DNA of 64,000 bases from Microbispora sp. ZYX-F-249 (GTDB lineage: Bacteria; Actinomycetota; Actinomycetes; Streptosporangiales; Streptosporangiaceae). The position numbers were made by a program, and so were the translations under genes. Below the pieces are notes generated by a model. That model saw nothing but the letters and a program-made list of their open reading frames with translations. It was not told where the DNA came from and made no database searches. Position 1 is the stretch's first letter. Each line of letters begins with the position of its first letter. Positions 29,067-36,396 of this stretch are shown here, one piece after another. The stretch is from the NCBI RefSeq assembly GCF_039649665.1, contig NZ_JBDJAW010000002.1, positions 372,001 to 436,000 on the forward strand. The letters are read 5' to 3'.

Positions 29067-30176
29067 ATGAGCCAGGAACAGGCGGGCCCGGGGCACGGGC
29101 ACGGGCACGGGCGGGGTCATGGGCACGGTCACGGGCACGGGCGGGGTCCGGGGACGGGGACGGTCCGGGCGCGGGTGGCGCATCTGCTGCGCCCGCACTC
29201 CCACGAGGCCGCCGACAAGGTGGACCCGGTGATGGAGTCGTCCGCCCGGGGGATGCGCGCGCTGTGGGTGTCGCTGGCCGGTCTCGGCGCGACCACGCTG
29301 GTCCAGGCGGCGGTGGTGGCCCTGTCCGGGTCGGTCGCGCTCCTGGGCGACACCCTGCACAACGCGGCCGACGCCCTGACCGCCGTGCCGCTCGGGATCG
29401 CGTTCCTGCTGGGCCGCCGCCCGCCCACCCGCCGCTACACCTACGGGTACGGCCGGGCCGAGGACTTGGCCGGTGTGGTCATCGTCGTGACGATCGCCGC
29501 CTCCTCGATCGCCGCGGCGTACGCCGCGATCGGACGGCTCCTGCAGCCGCAGGAGGTCTCCCATCTGGGGGCCGTCGCGGCGGCGGCGCTGGTGGGCTTC
29601 GCCGGGAACGAGCTGGTCGCCCGCCACCGCATCCGCGTCGGGCGGGAGATCGGCTCGGCGGCCCTCGTCGCCGACGGGCTGCACGCCCGCACCGACGGTT
29701 TCACCTCACTGGCCGTGCTGGCCGGCGCCGGAGGGGCCGCCCTCGGCTGGACCTGGGCCGACCCCGCCGTCGGCCTGCTCATCACGGTCGCGATCCTGGC
29801 GGTGCTGCGGCAGGCGGCGCGGGAGGTGTGCCGCCGGCTGATGGACGCCGTCGACCCCGCGCTCGTGGACCGCGCGGAGGCGGCCCTGCGGGGGACGCCC
29901 GGCGTGCTCGGCCTGGGCCAGGTGCGGCTGCGCTGGATCGGCCACCGGCTCAGGGCCGAGTGCGAGGTCGTCGTCGACCCCGCGGTCACGGTGGTGGAGG
30001 CCCACCGGGTCGCCGCCGAGGCCGAGCACAACCTGATTCACGCGATTCCCCGGCTGACGGCCGCCATCGTGCACGCCGACCCGCTGGCCCGCGACGGTGT
30101 GGACCACCACGCCGTCCTCGACGGCCACCGGCACGACCACCCTCCGGCCGGCCTCGTCCGGCACCGTCCCGGATGA
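29067..30176 (+). CDS. Cation diffusion facilitator (zinc-type) exporter
   Basis: 369 residues. The N-terminus is a His-rich tract (GHGHGHGRGHGHGHGHG), a metal buffer, encoded by GGGCAC-type repeats at about 29090-29150. Six membrane helices follow between about 75 and 270; metal ligands typical of Zn/Co exporters appear as LGDTLHNAADAL (HNxxD) in TM2 and VADGLHARTDGFTSL (HxxxD) in TM5. The cytoplasmic domain has VRLRWIGHRLRAEC. A second His cluster (GVDHHAVLDGHRHDH) ends the protein. Start ATG 29067; earlier codons are open but not conserved. It would extrude Zn2+ or similar ions by proton antiport. No ArsR or Zur gene is adjacent. Confidence 0.93.
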   Translation: MSQEQAGPGHGHGHGRGHGHGHGHGRGPGTGTVRARVAHLLRPHSHEAADKVDPVMESSARGMRALWVSLAGLGATTLVQAAVVALSGSVALLGDTLHNAADALTAVPLGIAFLLGRRPPTRRYTYGYGRAEDLAGVVIVVTIAASSIAAAYAAIGRLLQPQEVSHLGAVAAAALVGFAGNELVARHRIRVGREIGSAALVADGLHARTDGFTSLAVLAGAGGAALGWTWADPAVGLLITVAILAVLRQAAREVCRRLMDAVDPALVDRAEAALRGTPGVLGLGQVRLRWIGHRLRAECEVVVDPAVTVVEAHRVAAEAEHNLIHAIPRLTAAIVHADPLARDGVDHHAVLDGHRHDHPPAGLVRHRPG

Positions 30177-30202
30177 CCGGGCACGAGACGCGCGGCGGAC
30201 CT

Positions 30203-30250
30203 GCGCCAGGACGCGACGGCGCCAGGACGTGACGGCGCCAGGACGTGACG
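30203..30250. repeat. Three 16-bp tandem repeats
   Basis: GCGCCAGGACGCGACG followed by two identical copies GCGCCAGGACGTGACG, with a fourth partial GCGCGACG. The array lies in the 104-bp gap between the CDF gene stop and the stop of the convergent SCO6745-like gene. It is non-coding; no hairpin is evident. It looks like slippage-made sequence near transcript ends. Confidence 0.8.
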
Positions 30251-30280
30251 GCGCGACGGTGCGCAGGCGTGACGATCTGT

Positions 30281-31120
30281 TCAGGGGCGGGGCATCGCCA
30301 TGGCGTTGGGGAAGGGCAGTCCTCCCCGGTCGACGATCCGTGCGGCGAGCGGGCGCAGGAGCCGTGCGAGCCGGGCCACCCCGGTCTCGCCCAGGGCGTC
30401 CATCGGCGCCCGCGCCAGGCGTTCGGTGAGGGCCTCGACGGCGTCGCGCTCCCGGCGGCCCCTCTCGGTCATGACGCCCTCGCGGTCGAGCACGCCGCGC
30501 TCGCGCAGCCGGCCGGTCGCGGCCCGCCACTCCCCCTCGGTCCATCCCCGGTAGGCCCGCTGCTCGGGCGGCACGAGTCCGAGCGCCGAGGCGACGACGT
30601 TCGCCTCGCAGCCGTCCAGTCCGGCGGTGACGAGGGCCGCGACGTGCCCGTCGCCGCGGAACTCGCGCAGCGCGGTGAGCGCGTGCCACAGCGCGGCGAG
30701 CGGCTCGCCGGGCGGCGGCAGGGCGGCGTGCGCCGCGAACAGCACCCGCCCGGCGGCGGGGCAGGCCTCCACCGCGGTCCGCGCCAGGCCCGCCGCCTCC
30801 CGCACGTCCGCGTGGTCGGCGAGGCCCCCGAGCAGACGGCGCAGGCACCGGCCGGCTACCTCCAGGCGCGCCTCGATCGCCTGCTCCGGCGGGCAGAACC
30901 GCCAGGCGTCGGGGATCGCACGGGCGACCATCGCCGGGGCGAAGTTGTAGAACGCGGCGGTGACGACCTGTGGGGAGGCCGGGCCGAGCGCGGCCGACCT
31001 GGAGGCGAAATACCCCATCCAGAAGCCCTTGAGCCCTGCCGCGGCGTAACGCTCCTTCGCCTCGGGGGCGAAGTAGACCGGGGCGTGGCAGCACTCGATC
31101 AGCCGCCAGATCTCGTCCAT
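30281..31120 (-). CDS. SCO6745-like protein
   Basis: 279 residues resembling the SCO6745 family of actinobacteria (often placed in a MarR-like or helical fold and of unknown role). Features: YFAPEAKERYAAAGLKGFWMGYFASRSAALG at the start (split motif), VVTAAFYNFAPAMVARAIP, ALREFRGDGHVAALVTAGLDGCEANV, and a C-terminal helical part with RGVLDREGVMTERGRRERDAVEAL that looks like a winged-helix motif. The motif GDGHVAAL with two His is strongly conserved in the family. ATG 31120. It is convergent with the CDF gene and upstream of nothing on its own strand for 140 bp. Confidence 0.82.
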   Translation of the reverse strand: MDEIWRLIECCHAPVYFAPEAKERYAAAGLKGFWMGYFASRSAALGPASPQVVTAAFYNFAPAMVARAIPDAWRFCPPEQAIEARLEVAGRCLRRLLGGLADHADVREAAGLARTAVEACPAAGRVLFAAHAALPPPGEPLAALWHALTALREFRGDGHVAALVTAGLDGCEANVVASALGLVPPEQRAYRGWTEGEWRAATGRLRERGVLDREGVMTERGRRERDAVEALTERLARAPMDALGETGVARLARLLRPLAARIVDRGGLPFPNAMAMPRP

Positions 31121-31262
31121 GCCCGCCAGGCTAGATCACCCCGTACGGCTGCCGCCGCGGGGCGGGTGGAAGCCGTACGGGCACGCGTCGGCCGCCCCTA
31201 CCGGGCCCCGGCGCCGGCCGGCTCGCCGATGCTCGGCGTCGTCGTAGGCGGCGAGCGCGGGG

Positions 31263-32033
31263 TCAGAACCAGCCGCGGCGCCGGGCCATGGCGGCCAGGC
31301 CGTCGCGCAGCGTCTGCTCCACCGCGCCGGGGTGGTCGCCGTACCCGACTCGGAAGCGGTTGTAGACGTCGTGGCTGGAGGTGAGGAAACCGCCCCGCTT
31401 GTCCGCCTCCAGGATCACGTCCATCGAGTGCGGCCCCGCGATGAAGGTCAGCTCCAGCTCGTTGAAGTGGCGCCGCCACTCCGGCCCGGCGTGATACTCG
31501 ATCTCCTGGTAGAACGGCATGGCCGAGCCCCGGAGCGTGCCACGCTCCAGGTCGGCCCGCTTGAAGTGGAAGCCCATGCGGACGAGCGCGCCCAGCAGGT
31601 GGTCCTGGGCCGGCAGCGGGTTGACGAACAGCGGGTCGAGGTCGCCCTTGTCGAGCGCGCCCGCGAGGGCCAGCTCCGTCGCCACGCCCAGCCGCATGCC
31701 GGGCAGCGGACGCCCGCCCACCGCGCTGACCGGGGTCTCCCACGGCACCGGGATCGCGAACGGCAGCGCGCGGGCCTCCCCCGCGCGCAGGTCGAACGGC
31801 CCCGACACCGGCGCTCTCAGGAAGCTGTAGGTCGCGTGGTGTTCCTGGTCGCCGCGCTCGACCTCCACGACGGCGGTGAAGTCGACGGTGATCCCGTCCA
31901 CCCTGTGGTCGGACGACCCGCCCCTGAAGCGGACCTCGCCGTGCAGGGTCTCCCCCGGGCGCACGTGGGGGTCGCGCAGCACCGTGTCGACCTCGACCCC
32001 GGCCCCGAACGCGGCCATCAGCTTGCGGAACAC
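31263..32033 (-). CDS. Spo0M-type sporulation control protein
   Basis: 256 residues matching SpoOM/arrestin-like proteins: a first beta-sandwich with RKLMAAFGAGVEVDTVL, VRPGETLHGEVRFRGG and the strand VDFTAVVEVE, then a second with GMRLGVATELALAGALDKGDLDP and MGFHFKRADLERG. C-terminal GPHSMDVILEADKRGGFL is typical. In bacilli Spo0M affects sporulation; in actinobacteria the role is less clear. ATG 32033 follows AGTGATCGGT; the nearest good ribosome-binding site is weak. Divergent from the ECF42 module (138 bp). A Spo0M gene beside a YCII/ECF42 pair is worth noting but may be chance. Confidence 0.88.
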   Translation of the reverse strand: MFRKLMAAFGAGVEVDTVLRDPHVRPGETLHGEVRFRGGSSDHRVDGITVDFTAVVEVERGDQEHHATYSFLRAPVSGPFDLRAGEARALPFAIPVPWETPVSAVGGRPLPGMRLGVATELALAGALDKGDLDPLFVNPLPAQDHLLGALVRMGFHFKRADLERGTLRGSAMPFYQEIEYHAGPEWRRHFNELELTFIAGPHSMDVILEADKRGGFLTSSHDVYNRFRVGYGDHPGAVEQTLRDGLAAMARRRGWF

Positions 32034-32106
32034 CGATCACTCCCTTGGTCGCGGACCGTTCACCGCTGCCAACGACCCGTTCCGCCGCCCGGTTCCCCGT
32101 ACAGAG

Positions 32107-32137
32107 GTGTCCTTTCCGGGCCGTTCCGATCGTCGTA
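32107..32137 (+). promoter_or_regulatory. Predicted ECF promoter of the first YCII/ECF42 module
   Basis: TGTCC (-35 side) and CGTCG (-10 side) are separated by an 18-bp spacer rich in GGGCCGTTCCGAT, 35 bp before the YCII start. A near-identical arrangement with the same spacing occurs at 33728-33758. ECF sigma factors recognise such paired short motifs and commonly autoregulate, so this is probably the target of the sigma factor encoded just downstream. Confidence 0.65.
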
Positions 32138-32171
32138 CGGACATGATGGGATACGGGCCCGAGGAGGACGG

Positions 32172-32495
32172 ATGAAGTACGTGCTGCTCATCTGCGGCGA
32201 CGAGTCGGCGGCCGAGCACGCCGAAGACGGATGCGGCGGATGGTCCGAGACGATGGCGGAACGCGGCGTGCTCCGGGGAGGCGCCGGGTTGCGCCCGCCG
32301 GGCGACGCCACCACGTTGCGCGTGCGGGAGGGCGAGGTGCTGCTGTCGGACGGGCCGTTCGCCGAGACCAAGGAGCAGCTCGGCGGGTTCTGCCTGATCG
32401 AGTGCGCCGACCTGGACGAGGCCATCGAGATCGCCGCCGCCCATCCCGCCGCGGCGTACGGCACGATCGAGATCCGGCCGCTCACAGAGCTGTGA
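32172..32495 (+). CDS. YCII/DGPF-domain protein of ECF42 module 1
   Basis: 107 residues. MKYVLLICGDES opens the ferredoxin-like YCII fold, and SDGPFAETKEQLGGFCLIE is the DGPF signature with the conserved Asp-Gly-Pro-Phe; YGTIEIRPL closes it. DGPF proteins accompany ECF42 sigma factors almost invariably and are thought to influence or report on the same response. ATG 32172 has GGAGGACGG. The stop codon overlaps the GTG of the sigma factor gene, so the two are translationally coupled. Confidence 0.93.
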   Translation: MKYVLLICGDESAAEHAEDGCGGWSETMAERGVLRGGAGLRPPGDATTLRVREGEVLLSDGPFAETKEQLGGFCLIECADLDEAIEIAAAHPAAAYGTIEIRPLTEL

Positions 32496-33760
32496 CGTCG
32501 CCGGTCGAGGCCGCCGTCGACCGGGCCTTCCGGGAGGAGTGGGGGCAGGTCGTGGCCACCCTCATCCGCTGGACCGGCGACTGGGACCTGGCCGAGGAGT
32601 GCGCGCAGGACGCCTTCGCCCAGGCCCTGCGCACCTGGCGGCGTGACGGCGTGCCGCGCCGCCCCGGCGCGTGGCTGACCACGGCCGCCCGCAACCGGGC
32701 CGTGGACCGGCTGCGCCGGGCGGCCACCGGCGCCGCCAAACTACGGGAGGTGGCGGACGTGCTCGCGGCCCGGGACGGCGACGCCGCCGACGAGCCGGGC
32801 GTGCCGGACGACCGGCTTCGGCTGATCTTCACCTGCTGCCATCCGGCGCTCGCGCTGGAGGCCAGGGTGGCGCTGACCCTGCGCACCCTCGCCGGGCTCA
32901 CCACGGCCGAGATCGCGCGGGCGTTCCTGGTCGGCGAGCAGGCGATGGCCAAGCGGCTGGCGCGGGCCAAGCAGAAGATCCGGCACGCGGCCATCCCCTA
33001 TCGGGTGCCGCCGGCGCATCTGCTGCCGGAGCGCCTCCCGGCGGTGCTCGCGGTGCTGTATCTGCTGTTCAACGAGGGCTACTCGGCGACGGCCGGCGCC
33101 GGTCTCGTACGGCACGACCTCGCGTCCGAGGCGATCAGGCTGGCCCGGGTGCTGGTGCGGCTGATGCCGGAGGAGCCCGAGGCGGCGGGCCTGCTCGCGC
33201 TGATGCTGCTGCACCACGCGCGCCGCGCCGCGCGGCTGGACGATGCCGGTGACCTGGTGGTGCTGGAGGACCAGGACCGCGGCCGATGGGACGCCGGCCG
33301 GATCGCCGAGGGCGTGGCCCTGCTGGACGGCGCGCTGCGGCGCGGGCGGCCCGGCCCCTACCAGGTGCAGGCCGCCATCGCCGCCTGCCACGCCACCGCC
33401 GCCCGCCCCGAGGACACCGACTGGGCGCAGATCGCCGTCCTGTACGGGCGGCTCGCCCGGCTGGTCCCCTCGCCCGTCGTCGAGCTGAACCGCGCGGTGG
33501 CGGTCGGCATGGCGCACGGCCCCGCCGCAGGGCTGGCGCTGGCCGACGCCCTCCGGGAGACGGGCGCCCTGGCCGGCTACCACCTGCTGCCCGCCGCCCG
33601 CGCCGACCTGCTGCGCCGCCTGGGCCGTACGGCCGAGGCGGCCGAGGCCTACCGGGAGGCGGCCGGCCTGGCCGCCACCGACGCCGAGCGCCGCTACCTC
33701 GCCCGCCGCCTCGCCGCCCTCGAACAGGTGTCCGTACGGGCCGTTCCCGATCGTCGGTAG
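32492..33760 (+). CDS. ECF42 RNA polymerase sigma factor with TPR extension
   Basis: 422 residues. Sigma region 2 (about 15-80) has WDLAEECAQDAFAQALRTW and AWLTTAARNRAVDRLRR; region 4 (about 125-175) has LTLRTLAGLTTAEIARAFL and AMAKRLARAKQKIRHA. After VLYLLFNEGYSA comes the 200-residue helical TPR-like extension typical of ECF42, including LLALMLLHHARRAARLD and VVELNRAVAVGMAHGP. No anti-sigma factor gene is present; ECF42 is thought to be controlled through its C-terminal extension. The start GTG overlaps the YCII stop. The 3' end of the gene overlaps the second predicted promoter. Confidence 0.93.
   Translation: MTSPVEAAVDRAFREEWGQVVATLIRWTGDWDLAEECAQDAFAQALRTWRRDGVPRRPGAWLTTAARNRAVDRLRRAATGAAKLREVADVLAARDGDAADEPGVPDDRLRLIFTCCHPALALEARVALTLRTLAGLTTAEIARAFLVGEQAMAKRLARAKQKIRHAAIPYRVPPAHLLPERLPAVLAVLYLLFNEGYSATAGAGLVRHDLASEAIRLARVLVRLMPEEPEAAGLLALMLLHHARRAARLDDAGDLVVLEDQDRGRWDAGRIAEGVALLDGALRRGRPGPYQVQAAIAACHATAARPEDTDWAQIAVLYGRLARLVPSPVVELNRAVAVGMAHGPAAGLALADALRETGALAGYHLLPAARADLLRRLGRTAEAAEAYREAAGLAATDAERRYLARRLAALEQVSVRAVPDRR
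33728..33758 (+). promoter_or_regulatory. Predicted ECF promoter embedded in the sigma gene 3' end
   Basis: TGTCC, an 18-bp spacer (GTACGGGCCGTTCCCGAT) and CGTCG repeat the arrangement at 32107-32137, sharing GGGCCGTTCC and GATCGTCG. It lies over the last codons of the sigma gene and 47 bp (from the -10 side) before the mycothiol-dependent enzyme gene. That distance is close to the 41 bp of the first copy, which makes chance unlikely. Confidence 0.65.
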
Positions 33761-33798
33761 ATCGGACACGTACGGCACGAACGGAAGGGCGAAGACCG

Positions 33799-34431
33799 AT
33801 GGACACGGATGTACGACGGCGGATAGCGGCGGAACGCCGCGAACTGGCCGACCTGCTGGGCGAGCTGCCGCAGCGGTCGTGGGACGCGCCGTCGCTGTGC
33901 GCGGGGTGGAGGGTGCGGGAGGTGGTCGCGCACATGACGATGCCGTACCGGCGCTCCGCGCCGAGCGTGCTGGCCGGTCTCGTCCGGGCCCGGGGGAACT
34001 TCGACCGGCTGGCCGACCGGCTCGCCCGCGAGGACGCGGCGGCGCTCGGCCCCCGGGAGCTGACCGCGTGCCTGCGGGACAACGCCGGGCATCCCTGGCG
34101 GCCTCCGGGCGGCGGCTACGCGGGCGCGCTGTCCCACGACGTGATCCACGGCATGGACGTCACCGTGGCGCTGGGGATCGACCGGCGGATTCCCGGCGAC
34201 CGGCTGCGCGTCCTGCTCGACAACGCGCTGTCGCCCCGGAGCCGGAGGTATTTCGGCGTCGACCTGGACGGCGTTGAACTACGCGCCGACGACATGGACT
34301 GGTCGCTCGGGACCGGCACCCCCTTGACCGGCGCCGCGCAGGACCTGGTGCTGGTCCTGTGCGGCCGCCGGCTGCCGGAGGGACGGCTGCGCGGCGAGCC
34401 CGCCGCACGCTTCACCCGCTCCGTCCGCTGA
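33799..34431 (+). CDS. Maleylpyruvate isomerase-family, mycothiol-dependent enzyme
   Basis: 210 residues. It starts with a four-helix DinB-like (MDMPI_N) domain: RRIAAERRELADLLGEL, SLCAGWRVREVVAHMTMPY, with the metal-binding His of the family at VVAHM; GYAGALSHDVIHGMDV supplies HDxxH-type ligands. The C-terminal part (about 125-210) with SRRYFGVDLDGVELRADD is the family's second domain. Such enzymes use mycothiol, the actinobacterial thiol, in isomerisation or detoxification. ATG 33799 has GGAAGGGCGAAG. Predicted ECF promoter just upstream makes it a candidate regulon member of the ECF42 factor. Confidence 0.88.
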   Translation: MDTDVRRRIAAERRELADLLGELPQRSWDAPSLCAGWRVREVVAHMTMPYRRSAPSVLAGLVRARGNFDRLADRLAREDAAALGPRELTACLRDNAGHPWRPPGGGYAGALSHDVIHGMDVTVALGIDRRIPGDRLRVLLDNALSPRSRRYFGVDLDGVELRADDMDWSLGTGTPLTGAAQDLVLVLCGRRLPEGRLRGEPAARFTRSVR

Positions 34432-34492
34432 ACGCGCCGCTTCGGCCGCTGGTCGCAGAAGCCGGGGAGGTCTGTGCCTTTTCGGGCGTCGT

Positions 34493-34506
34493 GCGCGTTA
34501 ACGTGC
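34493..34506. promoter_or_regulatory. Candidate LacI-type operator upstream of the xylanase
   Basis: GCGCGTTAACGTGC is a near-perfect palindrome centred on GTTAAC (one mismatched pair), 84 bp before the GH10 start. LacI-family repressors of carbohydrate genes bind palindromes of this kind with a central CG or TTAA. No LacI gene is near, so the regulator would act in trans. Confidence 0.4.
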
Positions 34507-34589
34507 TCGAGATCACGGACCTCTCCGGTCGGAGCGACGGGGCTCCCGGTGAGGTCTCCTCCGCTCTGAGCACTCCTGGAGGCCCTTTC

Positions 34590-35873
34590 ATGCCGTCCCG
34601 CTCCGGTTTCGATCCCGACCCGCTGATCAGGAAGCACCGCACCGCCGGCGCCACACTCACCGTGACCGCGGACGGAGCGCCGCTCGCCGGCCGGGAGGTC
34701 GTCGTCGCGCAGCGCCGGCACAAGTTCCTGTTCGGCTGCATCGGGTTCGACTTCATCCCGCTGGCCAACGGCGATACCTCGGCGGGCACCGGCGAGCGGC
34801 GGTCACTGGGCGAGTCCCCCGCGGCCGGGTCGCAGGAGGTCGCCGACCTGTGGTTCGACCTGTTCAACTTCGCCACGCTGCCCTTCTACTGGGGGCAGTT
34901 CGAGCCGGTCCGGGGACGGCCGCAGACCGAGCGGCTGCTCACCACGGCGCGGTGGTTCGCCGACCGGGGCGTCCCGGTCAAGGGACATCCGCTCGCCTGG
35001 CACACCGAGACCGCCGGCTGGCTGATGGACCTGTCGAACGCCGAGATCGCCAAGGCCCAGGTGGACCGGATCCGGCGCGACATGACCGACTTCGCCGGCG
35101 TCATCGACATGTGGGACGTCATCAACGAGGTCGTGATCATGCCGATCTTCGACAAGTACGACAACGGGATCACCCGGATCTGCCGGGAGATCGGCCGGAT
35201 CCCGATGGTCCGGATGGTCTTCGACGCGGCCCGCGAGGCCAATCCCCACGCCACGCTGCTGCTCAACGACTTCGACATGTCCGCGGCGTACGAGTGCCTG
35301 ATCGAGGGCGTCCTGGAGGCGGGCATCAAAATCGACGTGCTCGGCCTGCAGAGTCACATGCACCAGGGCTACTGGGGTGAGGAGAAGACGCTCGCCACGA
35401 TCGACCGTTTCGCGCGGTACGGCCTGCCCATCCACTTCACCGAGACGACGATCGTCTCCGGCCACATCATGCCGGAGGAGATCGTCGACCTGAACGACTA
35501 CCAGATCCCCGAGTGGCCGAGCACGCCCGAGGGCGAGGCCCGGCAGGCCGACGAGGTCGTGCGCCACTACAAGACGCTGCTGTCCCACCCGGCCGTGGAG
35601 GCGACGACCTACTGGGGCCTGTCGGACGGCGGCTGGCTCGGTGCCCCGGGCGGCTTCGTCCGCGCCGACGGCACCCCCAAGCCGTCGTACGACGCGCTGC
35701 GCTCGCTCGTCAAGGGCGAGTGGTGGCTGCCTCCGACGACGATGGTCACCGACGACGACGGCCGTGTCCGCTTCGACGGCTTCCTCGGCGAGTACGAGGT
35801 CACCGCGGGCGGCCGGACGGTCACGTTCGCCCTGGACGAGCCCGGTGACGCCGAAGTGGAGGTGTCCCTTTGA
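34590..35873 (+). CDS. GH10 endo-beta-1,4-xylanase-like glycoside hydrolase
   Basis: 427 residues. An N-terminal beta segment (RTAGATLTVTADGAPLAGREV) precedes the GH10 barrel (about 50-360). The acid/base Glu is in MWDVINEVVI, and the nucleophile is in IHFTETTIVSG; PVKGHPLAWHTETAGWL carries the conserved HxLxWH. The C-terminus (about 375-427) has a small Fn3-like beta domain (VRFDGFLGEYEVTAGGRTV). There is no signal peptide, so either it acts inside the cell on imported oligosaccharides or is exported otherwise; most GH10 enzymes are secreted. ATG 34590 follows CTGGAGGCCC. A LacI-like palindrome upstream hints at sugar control. Confidence 0.92.
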   Translation: MPSRSGFDPDPLIRKHRTAGATLTVTADGAPLAGREVVVAQRRHKFLFGCIGFDFIPLANGDTSAGTGERRSLGESPAAGSQEVADLWFDLFNFATLPFYWGQFEPVRGRPQTERLLTTARWFADRGVPVKGHPLAWHTETAGWLMDLSNAEIAKAQVDRIRRDMTDFAGVIDMWDVINEVVIMPIFDKYDNGITRICREIGRIPMVRMVFDAAREANPHATLLLNDFDMSAAYECLIEGVLEAGIKIDVLGLQSHMHQGYWGEEKTLATIDRFARYGLPIHFTETTIVSGHIMPEEIVDLNDYQIPEWPSTPEGEARQADEVVRHYKTLLSHPAVEATTYWGLSDGGWLGAPGGFVRADGTPKPSYDALRSLVKGEWWLPPTTMVTDDDGRVRFDGFLGEYEVTAGGRTVTFALDEPGDAEVEVSL

Positions 35874-35886
35874 CGTTCACCACCGG

Positions 35887-35915
35887 CCGCGGAAGATTTT
35901 TCGAGATTTCCGCGG
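35887..35915. terminator. Hairpin terminator after the xylanase gene
   Basis: CCGCGGAA and TTCCGCGG form a perfect 8-bp stem, with a 13-nt loop containing a T-run, 14 bp after the xylanase stop. It probably ends that transcript before the second YCII module. Confidence 0.6.
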
Positions 35916-35997
35916 GGAGGATGTCGAGAATCGGGGAGCCTGCTTCTACCCAGGGGTGAGCGCGCCCACGAGGGGCGGGCGGCAGGAGGAGCGGAAC

Positions 35998-36396
35998 ATG
36001 AAGTACATGCTGCTGATGCAGTTCGGCCCGCAGAGCGACATCGCCCCGATCGACACCTGGTCGCCGGAGGACGTCAAGGCGCACATCGAGTTCATGGGCG
36101 ACGTCAACCGCGGGCTCGTCGAGGCCGGCGAGTTCGTCGACGCGCAGGGGCTGGCGATGCCCGACCAGGCGCGGATCGTGCGGGCCGGAGAGGGCGGCGT
36201 CCCCGTCGTCACCGACGGCCCCTTCCCCGAGACCAAGGAGTTCCTGGTCGGTTACTGGATCATCGACTGCGAGGGCCCGGAGCGGGCGTACGAGCTGGCG
36301 GGCCACATCTCGGCCGCGCCCGGCCCGAACGGCGAGCCGCTCAACATGCCCATCGAGGTGCGGCAGGTGATGGCGGCCCCGCCGCAGGAACTGTGA
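35998..36396 (+). CDS. YCII/DGPF-domain protein of ECF42 module 2
   Basis: 132 residues with MKYMLLMQFGPQSD, then PVVTDGPFPETKEFLVGYW (DGPF signature) and PIEVRQVM. It is somewhat longer than the first copy. ATG 35998 has GGAGGAGCGGAAC. The stop overlaps the sigma-fusion GTG (GTGA), the same coupling seen in module 1, about 3.8 kb away. No copy of the TGTCC/CGTCG promoter pair is obvious upstream, so the two modules may respond to different signals. Confidence 0.92.
   Translation: MKYMLLMQFGPQSDIAPIDTWSPEDVKAHIEFMGDVNRGLVEAGEFVDAQGLAMPDQARIVRAGEGGVPVVTDGPFPETKEFLVGYWIIDCEGPERAYELAGHISAAPGPNGEPLNMPIEVRQVMAAPPQEL

Noticed and set aside
26073..29684. A 1,203-codon open frame on the minus strand
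   Set aside because: Antisense to the SARP/AAA regulator and the CDF gene; no ribosome-binding site, no domain, and it spans two real genes.
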